Source of the DNA: Sebaldella termitidis ATCC 33386
GTDB lineage: Bacteria; Fusobacteriota; Fusobacteriia; Fusobacteriales; Leptotrichiaceae
Direction of reading: 5' to 3'
Length of the DNA: 64,000 bases
NCBI RefSeq assembly: GCF_000024405.1
Contig: NC_013517.1
Span: forward strand, 1,240,001 to 1,304,000
Shown piece by piece: positions 17,661 through 25,011 of this stretch. The number at the start of each line of letters is the position of its first letter. Position 1 is the stretch's first letter. A model generated the notes under the pieces. That model ran no database searches. It saw only the letters and a list, made by a program, of their open reading frames with translations, and had not been told where the DNA came from. Made by a program: the position numbers and the translations under genes.

Positions 17661-17673
17661 AAAAATATTATAT

Positions 17674-17713
17674 AAAGAATACACAGAAATTAGTCTGTGT
17701 ATTCTTTCTTTTT
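17674..17713 (+). terminator. Terminator of the third XRE gene
   Basis: AAAGAATACACAG pairs with CTGTGTATTCTTT around an eight-base loop, followed by a T-rich tail. It separates the regulators from the thi operon leader. Confidence 0.85.
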
Positions 17714-17890
17714 CCGGGAAATTTTGGTGAAGCTCAAACAATACATATTAAACTTTATGAGAAATTTTGAAAAAATAATATTATAAAAAAGTTTTTGTTG
17801 AACAAATTCTACAGATCATAAAGGAAATCATAAGGAAAATCTAAATAAAATTATAAATGCAGAAAATGTAGAAGTTAACTGAAATTAAAG

Positions 17891-17919
17891 TTGACGAATA
17901 AGTATTCTAGTGCTAAACT
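17891..17919 (+). promoter_or_regulatory. Promoter of the thiamine operon
   Basis: TTGACG (17891-17896) and TAAACT (17914-17919) are 17 bases apart, about a dozen bases before the first TPP riboswitch. No other promoter is obvious between the two riboswitches, so one transcript would carry both. Confidence 0.6.
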
Positions 17920-17930
17920 ATCAACATATA

Positions 17931-18015
17931 TGCGGGGGAACTGCTTGCAGTTGAGAAGGCTAAAACCTGACCCATTGAACCTGTCAGTTAACACTGGTGA
18001 AGGGAAGCAGTTATT
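17931..18015 (+). ncRNA. TPP riboswitch, copy 1
   Basis: A thiamine pyrophosphate (THI-box) aptamer, recognised by its conserved order of elements: GGGGG, a short ACTGC/GCAGT P3 hairpin, TTGAGA (for the usual CTGAGA), then ACCCATTGAACCTG, a CAGTTAACACTGG arm and GAAGGGAA. AACTGCTT in P3 can also pair with AAGCAGTT at the 3' end, which may be part of the switch. A terminator follows at 18034-18070. It controls thiD-thiM-thiE-tenA. Confidence 0.93.
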
Positions 18016-18033
18016 AGAATATCATTTTTTTGA

Positions 18034-18070
18034 TTAAGTGCTTTCTTTATTTTTGAGGCACCTTTTTTTA
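18034..18070 (+). terminator. Terminator of TPP riboswitch copy 1
   Basis: AAGTGC and GCA-C-CTT segments form an imperfect stem followed by seven T. It is placed as the expression platform of the first aptamer. Confidence 0.65.
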
Positions 18071-18090
18071 TTTAATAAAATTGAATATTT

Positions 18091-18172
18091 TTGCGGGGGG
18101 ACTGCTTGCAGTTGAGAAGGTTAAACCTGACCCATTGAACCTGTCAGTTAACACTGGTGAAGGGAAGCAGTC
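18091..18172 (+). ncRNA. TPP riboswitch, copy 2
   Basis: A second THI-box aptamer, nearly identical to copy 1 over about 80 bases (differences: one G/A change after the G run and a slightly shorter loop after TTGAGAAGG). All core elements (GGGGGG, TTGAGA, ACCCATTGAACCTG, GAAGGGAA) are intact, so both copies should bind TPP. It has its own terminator at 18211-18240 directly before thiD. Confidence 0.93.
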
Positions 18173-18210
18173 TTTTATTTTGAGGTAGAAATTATCATAT
18201 ATATAAATAA

Positions 18211-18240
18211 AAAACTTTCCTTTAGGGGGAAGTTTTTTTT
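18211..18240 (+). terminator. Terminator of TPP riboswitch copy 2
   Basis: AAAACTTTCC pairs with GGGGAAGTTTT (with a G-U pair), followed by a run of eight T that ends 28 bases before thiD. It is the second attenuation point on the thi transcript. Confidence 0.8.
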
Positions 18241-18268
18241 GTATAAATTTTTTACCTAGGAGGAACAA

Positions 18269-19087
18269 ATGAAAAAAATTCTAAGTATCGCAGGCTCTGA
18301 CTGCAGTGGAGGAGCAGGAATACAGGCAGATTTGAAAACTTTTTCGGCGCACGGACTTTTTGGAATGAGTGTAATTGTCTCTGTAGTAGCAGAGAATACC
18401 AGCAGGGTTATTGACATTCAAAATATAAGCCCTGATATGATCCGGAAACAGATTGATGCAGTTTTTGAAGATATTGGAACAGATGCTGTGAAAATAGGCA
18501 TGCTTTCCGGAGAGGAGAGTATGAGAGCTGTGGCAGAAAAGCTTTCGGAATATAAGGCACAAAATGTAGTGGCAGATCCTGTAATGTATGCAAAAAACGG
18601 ATGTCCGCTAATGGATCCTGATTCTGTAGGAGCTTTGATAGACATAATAATTCCGGCGGCCGATCTGCTTACGCCTAATATTCCCGAGGCGGAAAGAATA
18701 GCAGGGATTACAATTGAAAATACCGAAGATATGAAGAAGGCAGCAGCCAAAATACATAAAATGGGAAGCAGAAATGTACTGGTAAAAGGCGGGCATCTTG
18801 AGAAGGAAGCACTTGATATTTTGTATGACGGAAAAGATTATTATTATTTTAACTCGGAAAGGATAAATACAAAAAATACACATGGAACGGGCTGTACTTA
18901 TTCATCAGCAATTGCTTCAAATCTTGCGTTGGGAATGGGGCTGGAAAATGCTGTGAGAAAAGCAAAAATTTATGTGACAACAGCTATAAGACATTCGCTT
19001 AATATAGGAAAAGGACATGGTCCTACCAATCATTTTTATTCTTTATATAAGAACGGACTTGAAAACGGAGGTGGGAATCATGACTAA
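18269..19087 (+). CDS. thiD: Hydroxymethylpyrimidine/phosphomethylpyrimidine kinase
   Basis: Phosphorylates HMP to HMP-P and then HMP-PP, the pyrimidine half of thiamine. 272 aa of the ribokinase-like fold: GSDCSGGAGIQADLKTF near the N-terminus, the KIGMLS loop, LLTPNIPEAERIAG and the anion-hole HGTGCTYSSAIA near residue 210. AGGAGG lies seven bases before the ATG. First gene of the operon; its stop overlaps the thiM start. No thiC is in the window, so HMP is probably salvaged. Confidence 0.95.
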   Translation: MKKILSIAGSDCSGGAGIQADLKTFSAHGLFGMSVIVSVVAENTSRVIDIQNISPDMIRKQIDAVFEDIGTDAVKIGMLSGEESMRAVAEKLSEYKAQNVVADPVMYAKNGCPLMDPDSVGALIDIIIPAADLLTPNIPEAERIAGITIENTEDMKKAAAKIHKMGSRNVLVKGGHLEKEALDILYDGKDYYYFNSERINTKNTHGTGCTYSSAIASNLALGMGLENAVRKAKIYVTTAIRHSLNIGKGHGPTNHFYSLYKNGLENGGGNHD

Positions 19088-19910
19088 AAAACTAACAGAT
19101 ATAATAAAGGAATATCCTGATGCGGTAAGAACAGAAAAACCTCTTATTCATCATATTACCAATTATGTAACAGTTAATGACTGTGCTAATATTACACTTG
19201 CCGCCGGGGCATCTCCCGTGATGGCTGATGATCCTGAAGAAGCTGAGGATATTGTTTCTCTGGCTTCGGCACTGGTAATAAATATGGGAACGCTGAATAA
19301 AAGAACTATAGAATCAATGATAACTGCCGGTAAAGCAGCAAAGAAAAAGAATATTCCGGTAATTTTTGATCCTGTGGGTGCAGGAGCAGGAACTCTCAGA
19401 AATGAAACTGCAGCAAGAATTCTGAAAGAAGTGAGACCGTCTGTTCTGAAAGGCAATGTATCTGAAATATTATTTATTTCAGGAGTAAGCTCCGGAGCAA
19501 AGGGAGTGGATGTTTCTGAAAATGATAAAAATATAAGAGAGGAAATTATCTGCGAGAAGATAAAGAAACTGGCTCTGAAAACCGGCTGTGTAGTAGCTGC
19601 TACAGGTGAAAAAGATATTATCTCAGACGGGAAAAGGGTCATATATGTGGAAAACGGACATAGAATGATGTCGGATATTACGGGAACAGGATGTATGACC
19701 ACATCACTGACAGCAGTATTTTGCAGTGTCAGTAATGATCTGCTGCTGGGGACAGCAGCAGGAATCCTGTATATGGGACTTGCGGGAGAAAAAGCTTTTA
19801 ATGAAGCAGGAAACCGGGGAAGCGGGAGTTTCAGGACAGCACTTATTGATCAGATTTATAATACCAGCAGAAAGAATATAGAAGAAAATGCCAAAATTTT
19901 TGAAAGATGA
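19080..19910 (+). CDS. thiM: Hydroxyethylthiazole kinase
   Basis: Phosphorylates salvaged hydroxyethylthiazole. 276 aa with family signatures NYVTVNDCANITLAAGASPV (about residues 25-44), MADDPEEAEDI, FDPVGAGAGTLR and DITGTGCMTT for the active-site loop. ATG 19080 follows GGAGGTGGG and overlaps thiD by eight bases; a longer in-frame start at 19017 lies inside thiD without a ribosome site. The stop is 12 bases before the thiE ATG. Confidence 0.95.
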   Translation: MTKKLTDIIKEYPDAVRTEKPLIHHITNYVTVNDCANITLAAGASPVMADDPEEAEDIVSLASALVINMGTLNKRTIESMITAGKAAKKKNIPVIFDPVGAGAGTLRNETAARILKEVRPSVLKGNVSEILFISGVSSGAKGVDVSENDKNIREEIICEKIKKLALKTGCVVAATGEKDIISDGKRVIYVENGHRMMSDITGTGCMTTSLTAVFCSVSNDLLLGTAAGILYMGLAGEKAFNEAGNRGSGSFRTALIDQIYNTSRKNIEENAKIFER

Positions 19911-19922
19911 GGGAGAATACAG

Positions 19923-20571
19923 ATGAAAGGAAAAGATGTATTATACGGAACTGAAATAAAAAAAAATTGATTATTCTTTGTATCTTGTGGCAGACACCAG
20001 TTTTATGACATTAGAAACCGCAGAAAAGAAAGTGACAGAGGCAATAGAGGGAGGGGTAACAATAGTACAGCTGCGGGCAAAGGATATTTCAGCAGCGGAA
20101 TTTTATAATATGGCTTTAAAAATAAAAATGGTAACGGGTTATTATAATGTGCCATTGATAATAAATGACAGGGTAGATATAGCAATAGCCGCAGATGCAG
20201 ATGGCGTACATACAGGTCAGGAGGATTTGCCTGCCGGAGAAGTAAGAAAATTAATAGGTATGAATAAGATAATGGGAATATCCGTTTCAAATACCTCCGA
20301 AGCAGAAAAGGCAGAGAGAGAAAGTGCGGATTATCTGGGAGCAGGAGCAATGTTTCCCACAGATACTAAGCTGGATGCAAAATATGTAAATCTTGAAGAG
20401 CTTGGGGAAATAAAGAAAAAAGTACAGATACCCGTAGTAGCAATAGGGGGAATAAATGCAGAGAATGCAGGACAACTGTTTTGTGCAGGTGCAGACGGTA
20501 TAGCTGTGGTTTCAGCAATATTAGGAGAAAAAAATATAAAAGAAGCAGCTTTGAAGCTGGCTTTAAAATAG
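19923..20571 (+). CDS. thiE: Thiamine-phosphate synthase, out of frame at an A9 tract
   Basis: Joins HMP-PP and HET-P to give thiamine phosphate. The body (from about 19960) is a clear ThiE: NDRVDIAIAADADGVHTGQE, GAMFPTDTK and VVAIGGINAENAG. The conserved start KKIDYSLYLV lies just upstream of any ATG in its frame. A good ribosome site (GGGAG) and ATG at 19923 open a frame that hits TGA at 19968 after an A9 run (19958-19966). With one A fewer, it reads MKGKDVLYGTEIKK then IDYSLYLV without a break, giving about 215 aa, the normal length. A TTG at 19978 is the only in-frame alternative and has no ribosome site. Either slippage, phase variation, a recent mutation or a sequencing error. Confidence 0.85.
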
Positions 20572-20581
20572 GAGGAATAAC

Positions 20582-21250
20582 ATGTCATTTTCAAATACAC
20601 TAAAAGAAAAAGCCGGAAAAGTCTGGGAGGATTGTTACGAGCATCCTTTTTTACAGGAGCTGGGTAAGGGAACACTTGAGAAAGAAAAATTTAAGTTTTA
20701 TCTTCTTCAGGATTACAGGTATTTGATAGAGTATGCAAAAGTATTCGCAGCAGGATCAATAAAATGTGATGAAGAAAAATATATGACAAAATTTTCAGGA
20801 GTTCAGCATAATATACTATATGATGAAATGGATATTCACAGAAAGTATATGGCAGATTTCGGGATAACTGAAAAAGAGGCGGAGGATACTGTCCAGTCTT
20901 TGTTCAGCAAGGCATATACTTCAAATATGCTTGCTACTGCTTATTCGGGTACGACGGCAGATATTATTGCCGTGGTATTTCCATGTGCATGGTCCTATCA
21001 TGACTATGCCAAAAGACTAAAACAGAGCTATGGAGATATACCGGAAGATAATTTTTATAAAAAATGGATAGATACTTATGCAAGTGAGGAATTCGGAGAA
21101 TCTTTCAGCTGGTTTTATGAATATTTGGACTTACTGTGTGAAAATAAAACAGAAAAAGAACTGAAAAAAATAGAAGACATATTCAGAACAAGTATAGAAT
21201 TTGAATTTTTATTCTGGGATATGGCTTACAGAATGAAAATGTCTTATTAA
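20582..21250 (+). CDS. tenA: TenA aminopyrimidine aminohydrolase (thiaminase II)
   Basis: Hydrolyses aminopyrimidine breakdown products of thiamine to HMP for reuse. 222 aa, all helical, with the family pattern HPFLQELGKGTLEKEKFKFY near the N-terminus, the catalytic Cys in FPCAWSYHDYAK and a C-terminal Glu-rich segment (IEFEFLFWDMAY). GGAGG lies seven bases before the ATG and the gene follows thiE by ten bases. It supports the view that the operon is for salvage of degraded thiamine. Confidence 0.94.
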   Translation: MSFSNTLKEKAGKVWEDCYEHPFLQELGKGTLEKEKFKFYLLQDYRYLIEYAKVFAAGSIKCDEEKYMTKFSGVQHNILYDEMDIHRKYMADFGITEKEAEDTVQSLFSKAYTSNMLATAYSGTTADIIAVVFPCAWSYHDYAKRLKQSYGDIPEDNFYKKWIDTYASEEFGESFSWFYEYLDLLCENKTEKELKKIEDIFRTSIEFEFLFWDMAYRMKMSY

Positions 21251-21259
21251 CAGTTACGC

Positions 21260-21303
21260 AAAAAAACAGGCTTTGGCGAAATACCGTCAAAAGCCTGTTT
21301 TTT
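21260..21303. terminator. Bidirectional terminator after tenA
   Basis: AAAAACAGGCTTT pairs with AAAGCCTGTTTTT, with T runs in both directions. It ends the thi operon (+) and the lipoprotein gene (-). Confidence 0.88.
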
Positions 21304-21316
21304 ATATATTCATTTG

Positions 21317-21844
21317 TTATTGTTGTGCAAAAGTGCTTAATCCGCCTGTAAGGTATACAAATAAATCAGTACTTTTCTCTGTGTCGATTTCCCAGTCTCC
21401 GTCAGTTTTTACCATATATACCGGAACAGTACCCGTCATATAGTTCAGATCTTTGCTTTCCAGTATATTGTTCATACTGTCGTTAAAAAATTTATCCATA
21501 TCCTCTTCAGTAGCCCCGCTAAAGGCCAGGCTGAGTCCTTCTTTAAAAATGTCAATAAAAGGTTCCAGCACATTTGGAGCTTTTATTTCTACCTGAAGAA
21601 CACTTTCATTTCCTTTTTCTTCGGCACTTAATACCTTGTACTCAATTTTTTTGAAAAAATTCATATAAAAATTCTCAAATTTTTGGACAGCAGGACTGTC
21701 AGAGCTGTTAATAAGCTCTTTAGCTTTGATCTGGTCAGCCGATTTAATATCTGACATACGGTTTTCAAAAGCTTTCTGCGATGAAGGCTTGCCGCAGCTC
21801 ATAACTAAAAAGAACATCGTAAGAAAAATTAACAGTTTTTTCAT
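21317..21844 (-). CDS. Hypothetical lipoprotein (DUF4878/DUF5105-like)
   Basis: 175 aa with a lipoprotein signal: MKKLLIFLTMFFLVMSCGK, the Cys being the lipidation site. The rest reads like the small NTF2/lumazine-binding-type lipoproteins: a helical N-terminal part and a beta-rich end with TGTVPVYMVKTDGDWEIDTE. ATG 21844 follows AGGAGG by seven bases. Monocistronic. Likely an envelope protein of unknown function; the family assignment is tentative. Confidence 0.6.
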   Translation of the reverse strand: MKKLLIFLTMFFLVMSCGKPSSQKAFENRMSDIKSADQIKAKELINSSDSPAVQKFENFYMNFFKKIEYKVLSAEEKGNESVLQVEIKAPNVLEPFIDIFKEGLSLAFSGATEEDMDKFFNDSMNNILESKDLNYMTGTVPVYMVKTDGDWEIDTEKSTDLFVYLTGGLSTFAQQ

Positions 21845-21922
21845 CAATAACCTCCTAATATAAATTTAGAATAATTCTAACATAATAATATAAAAGAGAC
21901 AATAAAATATATTTTTATTTTT

Positions 21923-22885
21923 TTATGTCAAAGCGATAATTTCACCCATTTCACTTATATCATAACCGCCGATATCTTTGAATTCAGACTTAAATTCATC
22001 AGAACGCAGAATTTTTAAAATACTCTGTACAACAGGAGTGTCAAAAATTTCTTTTTTGATTACCAGCTCGTATCGTTCTTTCTGAAGCGGAATAAAGTCG
22101 ATGCCCTCCACCTGAGAAGCTATCTTTTCTATTCCCACCCCGATATCAGCTGCGCCTCTGCTGATGGTGCTTGCTACAGTAAGATGGGATTGTGTTTCAT
22201 TATCATAACCGTTTAACGAGCTTCCGTAAATACCCATAAGACGGAGATGTTCATCAAGAAGAACACGTGAGCCGGCTCCCTTCTCTCTGTTAATGACTGT
22301 AATATCTCTGCGTTTAAGATCTTCCCATGAGTTTATATCTTTGGGGTTGCCTTTGGCTACATAGAATCCCTGTGTCCGGCAGGTAAGATGAATTATAACG
22401 GCGGGTATTCCAGGAAGAAGCCTTCTGACAAAGGGAACATTATATTGTCCTGTATCACCGTCCCATAAATGAGTGGTAGCTGCCTGTATATATCCGTTAT
22501 ACAAAGCCACAAGACTGCTGTAGCTGCCTATGTAAGCACGTAGTGCAGATATATTCTTACAGTATTTTCCCATATAGCTTGTCAGAATATCCAGCATAAG
22601 ATCCTGCCCGCAGACTATAAATTCGTTGCTTGCGGGAACCTTTGCAAGACCGCCGAAAGTATCGGTATATAAATCCGAAAGAGCAGTATTTTCTTTTCTT
22701 CCGGGATTTTGTATTTTTTTTGAATTTTCAATATAGGATTCCACATCTTTCAGGGTAAAGCGAACTTTTCTTCCGACCTTGTAAGAATTAAGCTCGCCTC
22801 GTTTTACCAGTTCATAAACTGTATTTTTGGCAATTTTCAGTATATCTGCCACATCCTGCACAGTAAGAGCCTTAGTATTATCCAT
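21923..22885 (-). CDS. Helix-turn-helix regulator with PBP-like ligand domain (COG1910, molybdate-type)
   Basis: 320 aa: an excisionase-type helix-turn-helix at the N-terminus (LTVQDVADILKIAKNTVYEL, KVGRKVRFTLKDVESYI), a linker, then a periplasmic-binding-protein-like domain (FIVCGQDLMLDILTSYMG, TCRTQGFYVAKGNPKDINSW, NREKGAGSRVLLDEHLRLMG). Proteins of this build usually regulate molybdate or tungstate uptake with oxyanion bound to the C-terminal domain. It is divergent from modB-modA, which supports that job. The start is ATG 22885 after GGAAAGG; an upstream in-frame start at 22951 would fall within its own -35 box. Confidence 0.85.
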   Translation of the reverse strand: MDNTKALTVQDVADILKIAKNTVYELVKRGELNSYKVGRKVRFTLKDVESYIENSKKIQNPGRKENTALSDLYTDTFGGLAKVPASNEFIVCGQDLMLDILTSYMGKYCKNISALRAYIGSYSSLVALYNGYIQAATTHLWDGDTGQYNVPFVRRLLPGIPAVIIHLTCRTQGFYVAKGNPKDINSWEDLKRRDITVINREKGAGSRVLLDEHLRLMGIYGSSLNGYDNETQSHLTVASTISRGAADIGVGIEKIASQVEGIDFIPLQKERYELVIKKEIFDTPVVQSILKILRSDEFKSEFKDIGGYDISEMGEIIALT

Positions 22886-22922
22886 ATAATCCAACCTTTC
22901 CCCGTGAATAAGTTTTTTATTT

Positions 22923-22951
22923 ATTATAGCTTTTTTGGGGGTTAATTGCAA
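22923..22951 (-). promoter_or_regulatory. Promoter of the molybdate-type regulator
   Basis: On the minus strand, TTGCAA (22946-22951) and TATAAT (22923-22928) are 17 bases apart. It faces away from the modBA promoter, with 19 bases between the two -35 boxes. Confidence 0.6.
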
Positions 22952-22970
22952 TTATTTGAGTATTGCGCTC

Positions 22971-22999
22971 TTGACAAATTATTCTTTCCTAACTATAAT
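22971..22999 (+). promoter_or_regulatory. Promoter of modB-modA
   Basis: A consensus promoter: TTGACA (22971-22976), 17 bases, TATAAT (22994-22999). Predicted start of transcription is about 23006. Confidence 0.82.
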
Positions 23000-23000
23000 G

Positions 23001-23040
23001 TATTAAACGTAACGAAACATGACGAAAAGTGATGTAAGAT
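23001..23040 (+). promoter_or_regulatory. Ten-base direct repeats downstream of the modBA promoter
   Basis: AACGAAACAT (23011-23020) and GACGAAAAGT (23021-23030) are close copies at a ten-base step, followed by a weaker third copy GATGTAAGAT. The one-helical-turn spacing at the start of transcription suggests an operator for the divergent regulator, though no motif match can be confirmed here. Confidence 0.45.
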
Positions 23041-23080
23041 TATGAGAAGATAGATTTAATAAAAGGCGGAGGCTTATTTA

Positions 23081-23755
23081 ATGTATGAGGCAATATTATT
23101 ATCATTGAAGATTACGGGGATTTCAACGTTAATAACCAGTTTTCTGGGTATTATTACAGCGTATATTTTTAATAAACATGATTTTAGAGGAAAAAGCATA
23201 CTGGAAACATTATTTCTTATGCCGATAGCACTTCCGCCCACAGTGGTGGGTTATTTGATAATGCTCGGAATCGGCAGAAAAAGTGTATTTGGACAGTTTT
23301 TATATAAAAATTTTGGTATAAATATATTATTTACCTGGCAGGCAGCATGTATAGCAGCAATAGTAGTGAGCTTTCCCCTGATATATCAAAATGCAAAAAA
23401 TGCTTTCAAATATGTGGACGAGGATGTAAAAGATGCGGCAAGAGTGGATGGTGCCTGTGAGCTGAAGCTTTTTTGGTTTATAATAATACCGATAGCATTA
23501 AACGGGATAATCGGCGGGATTATACTTGCATTTGTGAGGGCATTGGGTGAATTCGGTGCTACACTGATTGTGGCAGGGAATATTCCGGGTCAGACACAGA
23601 CAATACCGCTCCTAATATATTTCTCTATCGGAAGCGGAGATAACAAGACAGCTAATATGCTTGTAATACTTATTATGATAATAAGTATGTCACTTGTTTT
23701 GATAACTAACAGACTTCTGAAAAGAGATGAAACACCGAAGAAAAGTTCGGAATAA
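23081..23755 (+). CDS. modB: Molybdate ABC transporter permease
   Basis: 224-aa inner-membrane subunit of the molybdate/tungstate importer, with five or six hydrophobic segments. The EAA-loop for contact with the ATPase is present as EDVKDAARVDGACELKLFW, and ALPPTVVGYLIMLGIGRKS and RALGEFGATLIVAG are typical of ModB. GGCGGAGG precedes the ATG. The gene precedes modA by 40 bases, the reverse of the common modABC order. No modC ATPase gene is in this window. Confidence 0.92.
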   Translation: MYEAILLSLKITGISTLITSFLGIITAYIFNKHDFRGKSILETLFLMPIALPPTVVGYLIMLGIGRKSVFGQFLYKNFGINILFTWQAACIAAIVVSFPLIYQNAKNAFKYVDEDVKDAARVDGACELKLFWFIIIPIALNGIIGGIILAFVRALGEFGATLIVAGNIPGQTQTIPLLIYFSIGSGDNKTANMLVILIMIISMSLVLITNRLLKRDETPKKSSE

Positions 23756-23795
23756 ATCTGGTAATAAATTAATAATATAAAGGAGAGTAGGTATA

Positions 23796-24590
23796 ATGAA
23801 AAAATTATTGGGGATATTGCTGATGCTGGGTATTGTAATTCTGACAGCCGGGTGCGGAGGCGGAAAAGATGCGGCAGAAACAGCAGAAAAGCCGGCAGCG
23901 GAAGAAAAAGAACTAACTGTAAGTATTGCTGCGAGTACTAAAAATGCAATTGATGAAATAGTGAAAAATTATGAGAGTGAGAATCCCGGTGTAAAAATAA
24001 AGATTAATTCAGGTGGTTCCGGTACATTGGAACAGCAGATTACCGGCGGGGCTCCAGTAGATATATTTTTATCGGCAAGTAAGAAAAATATGGATAATCT
24101 GGAAGAAAAAGGTTTTCTTCTGGAAGGGACAAGGCAGGATCTTCTGAAAAACAGTCTTGTATTAATAGGAAGCAGTGATGTAAAAGATAAGATAAAAGGT
24201 ATAGAGGATCTGAAAGCCGGGGGAGTGAAAATAGCTTTAGGAGAATTAAATACAGTACCTGCCGGGAAATATGCAAAACAGGCTTTTGAAAAATTAGATA
24301 TGTGGAATGAGATAGAGAAAGAAGCCATTTATCAAAAAGATGTAACAGCAGTACTGACTATAGTAGATTCAGGAGAAATTGAAACAGGAGTGGTATATTC
24401 TTCAGATGCCCTTACTTTGAAAAATGGATTTATAATAGAAGAGTTTGCTGCAGATACACATGATGCTGTTGTATATCCGGCAGCTATTATAAAGGAAACA
24501 AAAAATAAAGAGGAAGCGGAAAAATTCTTGAAATATCTTCAGAATGATGCCTCAAAAGAAATATTTGAAAAATATGGTTTTAAGCTATAA
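23796..24590 (+). CDS. modA: Molybdate-binding lipoprotein
   Basis: 264-aa substrate-binding protein. The lipoprotein signal ends LTAGC, then an Ala/Glu/Lys-rich linker leads to the binding domain. ModA signatures: TVSIAASTKNAIDEIVKNYE, INSGGSGTLEQQITGGAPVD, FLSASKKNMD and GVVYSSDAL. Ser in AAS and in GGSG fall where the oxyanion ligands lie in ModA. Lipid anchoring is unlike the free periplasmic E. coli protein. A long terminator follows. Confidence 0.92.
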   Translation: MKKLLGILLMLGIVILTAGCGGGKDAAETAEKPAAEEKELTVSIAASTKNAIDEIVKNYESENPGVKIKINSGGSGTLEQQITGGAPVDIFLSASKKNMDNLEEKGFLLEGTRQDLLKNSLVLIGSSDVKDKIKGIEDLKAGGVKIALGELNTVPAGKYAKQAFEKLDMWNEIEKEAIYQKDVTAVLTIVDSGEIETGVVYSSDALTLKNGFIIEEFAADTHDAVVYPAAIIKETKNKEEAEKFLKYLQNDASKEIFEKYGFKL

Positions 24591-24644
24591 ATAAAAGTGA
24601 AAAGTTAATTCTGCCTCTTAGCAGGTATTAATTATATACAGTGT

Positions 24645-24706
24645 AGGTGCTGTATTCCGGATTCAAAATTATTTTTTTCTTCTGGAATATCTGCACCTTA
24701 TTTTTT
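24645..24706 (+). terminator. Terminator of modB-modA
   Basis: AGGTGC (24645-24650) plus TATTCC pair with GGAATA and GCACCT (24692-24697), followed by TTATTTTTT. An 18-base imperfect stem. Confidence 0.8.
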
Positions 24707-24778
24707 GAAAAACAGAATAAATAAACATAGGATTACAGCAGAAAATAAAAGGACTTTAATAAAGAATATTAATAGTTC

Positions 24779-24807
24779 TTGACAAAGTCGAAATATTAGT
24801 GTATTAT
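24779..24807 (+). promoter_or_regulatory. Promoter of infC-rpmI-rplT
   Basis: TTGACA (24779-24784), 17 bases, TATTAT (24802-24807). Transcription should start near 24814, giving a leader of about 200 bases before infC. Confidence 0.8.
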
Positions 24808-24813
24808 ATTCAG

Positions 24814-25004
24814 GTCAATTGAATAACAGGTTACGGTAGAAGTAGAAACTTTGTTTCTCACCTTGATGTCCGTGTATAGTTAATTATACATGCTGGAATA
24901 TGTATTATTCTGAGATATCGGGGTAAATGATTATGTTTATCTTATTTTTATATGAGAGATAACAGGGTTTTCTATTACCCTGTTTTTATTATTTTTTAGG
25001 AGGT
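24814..25004 (+). promoter_or_regulatory. L20-type autoregulatory leader of the infC operon
   Basis: The roughly 190-base leader carries a GAAAC/GTTTC hairpin near 24845 with neighbouring GGTTACGG and CACCTTGATGTCCGTG elements, and ends in the attenuator at 24962-24997. Firmicute infC operons have a leader in which ribosomal protein L20 binds an rRNA-like fold and promotes termination; position, length and end structure fit that class. The match is by context and layout, not by an alignment. Confidence 0.65.
24962..24997 (+). terminator. Attenuator directly before infC
   Basis: ACAGGGT (24962-24968) pairs with ACCCTGT (24977-24983), then a T-rich run extends to the AGGAGG of infC. It can only act as a conditional terminator, since it lies between the promoter and the first gene. 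Confidence 0.85.
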
Positions 25005-25011
25005 GTTCTAT

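Noticed and set aside
22886-22951. Longer N-terminus for the molybdate-type regulator
   Set aside because: The added segment overlaps the -10 and -35 boxes of the gene's own promoter; ATG 22885 has a ribosome site and begins the helix-turn-helix normally.
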